Assembly (NCBI GenBank): GCA_012513545.1
Contig: JAAZCB010000401.1
Coordinates: 1 to 18,040 of the forward strand
Direction of reading: 5' to 3'
Length of the DNA stretch: 18,040 bases
DNA from: Clostridiaceae bacterium
GTDB lineage: Bacteria > Bacillota_A > Clostridia > Acetivibrionales > Acetivibrionaceae
Every line of letters begins with the position of its first letter. Within the stretch, counting starts at the first letter, position 1. Positions 15,176 to 18,040 of this stretch are shown here, in pieces. The notes below the pieces were generated by a model. The model did not search any database and was not told where the DNA came from. It worked only from the letters and a program-made list of their open reading frames with translations. The translations under genes were made by a program, and so were the position numbers.

Positions 15176-16198
15176 TTAATAAGCGCGCTTATCAATTAAG
15201 TCTTTAGCATCCTTAGCGTAGAAAGTACCTTCTTCAACATATGCAATCTTATCAACCGGTTCTCCGGCTTCAAGGGCCTTGATTATTTTTTCTACACGGG
15301 GACCATGCAAGGGATTGCACTCAACGTCTACATCTATATCACCGGCAATCATTGCTTCAAAAGCAGCTTTAACCGCATCAAAAGACACTATTGTTATGTC
15401 GCCGTCAGGTCCACAGGTTTTACCAGCTGCCTTAATAGCCTTGACTGCCCCGAAGGCCATATTGTCATTTTCAGCAATAACAACATCAATGTTATTATAG
15501 GATTTAAGGAAGGCTTCCATAACTTCCTGACCCTTTTCCTGCGTAAAATCTCCCGACTGTTTGTCAAGCATCTTCCAATTGCTATGGTCTTTCATTTTCT
15601 CATCAAAACCATCTGTACGTCCAATTTGAGCTGACGAGCCCATTGTTCCCTGAAGAGTAACAATATTAATCTCTTTATCAGCCGGAACTCCTTTCTCTTT
15701 AAGGGCATTTTCAAGGGCTGTAACCGCATCATAACCTTCCTGCTTGAAATTTGAGCCTACCCATGCTGTATAGAGGCTATCATCACTTGTGTTGATCATA
15801 CGGTCAACAATTATTACAGGTATTCCTGCCTCTTTGGCCTCTCCAAGAACTGTATCCCAACCAGCTTCTGTGTTAGGAGCAAGTACAATATAATCTACCT
15901 CCCTCTGGATAAAGTCCCTGATAGCGGTAATTTGCTTGTCTGTCTTGTTTTGAGCATCAACCATTTCAAACTTATAACCATTTGCCTCAGTAAATGTATC
16001 CTTCATGGATTTGGTGTTCGCCATACGCCAGTCAGATTCTGCACCCACCTGAACAAAACCAACATAGACAGCCTTGTTATCACCTGCTTTTACAGGATCA
16101 CCGCCCTGTGCCGTATTATTAACCTTCCCACATGCTGGAAACACTGAAAAGATCGCAAGAATTAATACAGTTAATAAAATTTTCTTTACATAACCCAT
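15176..16198 (-). CDS. ytfQ: Sugar-binding lipoprotein, YtfQ type
   Basis: A 340-residue extracytoplasmic solute-binding protein of the Peripla_BP_4 / CUT2 class that delivers sugar to the YtfT/YjfF-like permeases. Residues 1-22 are a signal sequence with a slightly atypical lipobox (FPAC, Cys23), so it would be anchored to the membrane by lipid. The mature part begins YVGFVQVGAESDWRMANT and contains APNTEAGWD, VGSNFKQEGY, VTLQGTMGSSAQIGRTDGF and SGDFTQEKGQEVMEAF, each with a close counterpart in E. coli YtfQ, the galactofuranose-binding protein. GGGGAGG lies 7 nt before the ATG. It is first in the operon, 217 bp downstream of the sensor kinase gene, and has its own strong promoter. The actual ligand, galactofuranose or a plant-polysaccharide sugar, cannot be told from sequence. 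Confidence 0.94.
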   Translation of the reverse strand: MGYVKKILLTVLILAIFSVFPACGKVNNTAQGGDPVKAGDNKAVYVGFVQVGAESDWRMANTKSMKDTFTEANGYKFEMVDAQNKTDKQITAIRDFIQREVDYIVLAPNTEAGWDTVLGEAKEAGIPVIIVDRMINTSDDSLYTAWVGSNFKQEGYDAVTALENALKEKGVPADKEINIVTLQGTMGSSAQIGRTDGFDEKMKDHSNWKMLDKQSGDFTQEKGQEVMEAFLKSYNNIDVVIAENDNMAFGAVKAIKAAGKTCGPDGDITIVSFDAVKAAFEAMIAGDIDVDVECNPLHGPRVEKIIKALEAGEPVDKIAYVEEGTFYAKDAKDLIDKRAY

Positions 16199-16253
16199 AT
16201 TTTAACCTCCCCTTAATTGTTGTCAGGCCATGACCTTTGCCTATTATATTCCT

Positions 16254-16282
16254 ATTATAGTAGTGCATTCCTTATGCATCAA
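16254..16282 (-). promoter_or_regulatory. Promoter of the sugar transporter operon
   Basis: TTGATG (16282-16277), 17-nt spacer, TATAAT (16259-16254) on the minus strand: near-consensus vegetative promoter, with a leader of about 50 nt before ytfQ. The nine bases TATAATAGG occur twice, 11 bp apart (16259-16251 and 16248-16240), and AGG-C-CATG-A-CCT (16225-16236), a near-palindrome, lies downstream in the leader. Either could take part in control by the upstream two-component system. Confidence 0.7.
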
Positions 16283-16337
16283 TTAAGATTCTTATGAACT
16301 TGTTTGGATTTTTTACCCGATTTATATAAAACCCAGT

Positions 16338-16363
16338 AGCGTTTCTCAAATTTCAGAAACACT
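16338..16363 (-). terminator. Weak terminator after the sensor kinase gene
   Basis: On the minus strand AGTGTTTCT (16363-16355) pairs with AGAAACGCT (16346-16338) with one G-U, 8-nt loop. Only a short T-run (GGGTTTT) follows at some distance, so termination is probably partial and some kinase transcripts may read into the transporter operon. Confidence 0.5.
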
Positions 16364-16415
16364 ATATTTGTTTTACGATTAAGATATAATTTCCGAATGT
16401 TTTAGAAAAGACTCT

Positions 16416-17879
16416 TCAGTATGGTATATTAACCTTTACACATGTTCCACTGCCATATACACTTGAGATTGTAAGCCCATATTGCTCACCAAATTTAAGT
16501 CTGATACGCTCGTTTACATTGAAAATCCCATAGGATTCACGCCTATTAGTACCCTTCTCACTTATTATCCGTCGGTCAAGCCGTGATATAATTCGGTTAA
16601 GCTGTTCTGAAGACATTCCAATTCCATTATCAGTAATTGAGATAACTACTTCATCCTGCTCTCTTTGGGCACTTACCACAATACTTCCTTTTCCCCTGCG
16701 GTTCTTGATTCCATGGTAGAGTGCATTTTCAACAAGTGGCTGAAGTGTGATTTTAGGTATTTTGACTTCCTTAATATTTTCCTGAAAATCGATCTCATAC
16801 TCAAGTATATCCTGGTAACGAACCTGTTGAATCATTAAGTAGCTGCGTACATGTCGTTCCTCCTCCCCAAGGTTAACCATACCGTTACCATGGTTAAGGG
16901 ATGTCCTGAAAAAATCGGACAAAGCGCTGACCATTTCAACTACCATACTCTTATTGCCTGACTCAGCCAGCCATATTATTGTATCAAGTGTATTGTACAA
17001 AAAATGAGGATTGATCTGTGATTGTAAAAGCTCAAGCTCTGCCTCACGCAGATTGGCCTCATCAATCTTAACCTTTTCCAGAAGATTCTCAATCTTCTCA
17101 ATCATTATGTTCAACGAGTTGCCCAGTTCTGCAACCTCCCCTCCATGCAAGATGTCTGCACGTACAGTAAGGTCTCCCTTTGCTACCTGATTGGTTATAT
17201 CATTTAAATGATTAATCGGCTTCACTATACTGTTAGGAATGATAAATGACAAAAGAAGTGCTGCAAAAGCTAACAGCGCAAATACTACCAGGCTGAATAT
17301 TGTTATTTTGCTGAGGTTTTCCGATACTTTAGAACGCACCAGTTCCATTCCATTTGCTTCATAGTAAATATACTCCAGCAAATTGGACTGAATCAGCGCC
17401 GTAACAAGCTGGATATCATTATTCCAAATATCCATGTTTTCATCATAATGGCTCCCGGCTTTCTTATTTTCCTCAATTCTTTTTACGTACTTTTCAAGAT
17501 TGCCCAGGAGTCTTAATATACTCTCAGCTCTGCGCTTATTACCCTCAATGCTGGTGTTAATAACAAGGTCCTCGGCAATTCCGCTTGCCTCTTCAATGTC
17601 TATATAAAGGTTGTCCTCTGTAATTGCTGTATGCCCTGCAATGAAAAGAAATACTTTATTGTCGAATTCCTCTTTGAATTTAATGCTGAAGCGTCTAGCT
17701 TCCGATGCATTCGCTATAACTCTGTCATATTGCTGGTTATAGCCGTATATACTTAAAAATGTCAGAACAAATATTATAAAGATGGGCACAATAATAAGTA
17801 TAAGTAGAAGCTGTATTTTCCTGTTAAGCTTCAGGCTTCCCATAAAATGTCTGAACTTTTGTATATGCCTTTTGCTCAT
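16416..17879 (-). CDS. YesM/LytS-type sensor histidine kinase
   Basis: A 487-residue membrane sensor. Transmembrane helices at about 21-45 and 193-215 flank an extracytoplasmic sensing domain of about 145 residues with no recognised fold. A HAMP domain follows (about 212-265). The His_kinase domain has the phospho-acceptor His292 in LQSQINPHFLYNTLD, the N-box LQPLVENALYHGIK (380-393), ITDNGIGM (415-422) and the SYGIFNVNERI G2-like segment, so it should be active. AGGAG lies 8 nt before the ATG. Kinases of this class usually pair with an AraC-type response regulator (YesN-like) and control adjacent sugar transporters; here the transporter is directly downstream, but the regulator gene is not in the window and may lie beyond the right edge. 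Confidence 0.94.
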   Translation of the reverse strand: MSKRHIQKFRHFMGSLKLNRKIQLLLILIIVPIFIIFVLTFLSIYGYNQQYDRVIANASEARRFSIKFKEEFDNKVFLFIAGHTAITEDNLYIDIEEASGIAEDLVINTSIEGNKRRAESILRLLGNLEKYVKRIEENKKAGSHYDENMDIWNNDIQLVTALIQSNLLEYIYYEANGMELVRSKVSENLSKITIFSLVVFALLAFAALLLSFIIPNSIVKPINHLNDITNQVAKGDLTVRADILHGGEVAELGNSLNIMIEKIENLLEKVKIDEANLREAELELLQSQINPHFLYNTLDTIIWLAESGNKSMVVEMVSALSDFFRTSLNHGNGMVNLGEEERHVRSYLMIQQVRYQDILEYEIDFQENIKEVKIPKITLQPLVENALYHGIKNRRGKGSIVVSAQREQDEVVISITDNGIGMSSEQLNRIISRLDRRIISEKGTNRRESYGIFNVNERIRLKFGEQYGLTISSVYGSGTCVKVNIPY

Positions 17880-17914
17880 AGCATTTTCTCCTGTTATTTG
17901 CTGAAAACAAACTC

Positions 17915-18040
17915 TTATTTAACCTCTTTCGAACGAAGTGAAAGAGGGAAAAGGCAAGGGACTCGATGTCCCGCAGCTTTTTATTTAACCTCTTTCGAAC
18001 GAAGTGAAAGAGGGAAAAGGCAAGGGACTCGATGTCCCGC
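17915..18040. repeat. Two identical 60-bp hairpin-rich tandem repeats
   Basis: Copies at 17915-17974 and 17981-18040 are identical at all 60 positions, separated by AGCTTT (period 66). Each has two stems: CCTCTTTC/GAAAGAGG with a 9-nt loop, and GGGAC/GTCCC with a 5-nt loop. They lie 35 bp upstream of the sensor kinase start, so on the minus strand they would be in its leader or at the end of an upstream gene. The second copy ends exactly at the window edge, so the array may continue. Confidence 0.95.

Noticed and set aside
12402..15199. Plus-strand open frames across the transporter genes, up to 192 codons
   Set aside because: They are shadows of well-conserved ABC genes on the minus strand and have no matching start signals.
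17915..18040. CRISPR array
   Set aside because: Two 60-bp repeats with a 6-bp spacer do not fit CRISPR repeat or spacer lengths, and no cas gene is seen.

Overview
The window is AT-rich, with Gram-positive signals: GGAGG-type ribosome binding sites, a lipoprotein sugar-binding protein, copper-amine-oxidase-N-type surface domains and a YesM-type sensor kinase. It looks like chromosomal DNA of an anaerobic clostridium, plausibly a saccharolytic cluster III (Ruminiclostridium-like) species. The species is inference; no rRNA or other marker gene is present. Nearly all genes lie on the minus strand; the exception is asnB.

Layout from left to right. (1) 1-2382, minus: a secreted protein cut by the window edge, with a signal peptide, a copper-amine-oxidase-N-like domain and at least twelve TPR-like repeats of about 47 residues. 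(2) 2383-2876: non-coding apart from the tail of a possible decayed gene and a strong terminator. (3) 2877-3679, minus: a two-gene ferritin operon, a classical FtnA-type ferritin followed by a small TM1266-like ferredoxin-fold protein. (4) 3680-4061: a divergent regulatory region with a perfect 22-bp palindrome, a second inverted repeat over a possible promoter, and a terminator-like hairpin upstream of asnB. (5) 4062-5903, plus: an AsnO-type glutamine-dependent asparagine synthetase. (6) 5982-11192, minus: a giant signalling protein of about 1736 residues with a Ser/Thr kinase, AAA/STAND-like ATPase, helical repeat region, GAF and GGDEF domains. Its promoter region carries a perfect 8-1-8 palindrome. 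(7) 11414-16198, minus: a complete CUT2 sugar ABC transporter of the YtfQ-YtfR-YtfT-YjfF type, with a good promoter and a stem-loop after the binding-protein gene. (8) 16416-17879, minus: a YesM/LytS-type sensor histidine kinase directly upstream of the transporter. (9) 17915-18040: two identical 60-bp hairpin-rich repeats in tandem at the right edge.

How the genes may work together: the sensor kinase probably controls the sugar transporter through a response regulator that is not in the window. The giant protein would join protein phosphorylation, a ligand or redox sensor (GAF) and c-di-GMP synthesis in one chain. The ferritin operon stores iron. Nothing in the window links asnB functionally to its neighbours. 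I see no clearly new multi-gene system. The most noteworthy items are the kinase/ATPase/diguanylate-cyclase fusion with its operator-like palindrome, the asnB leader, and the tandem repeat at the edge.
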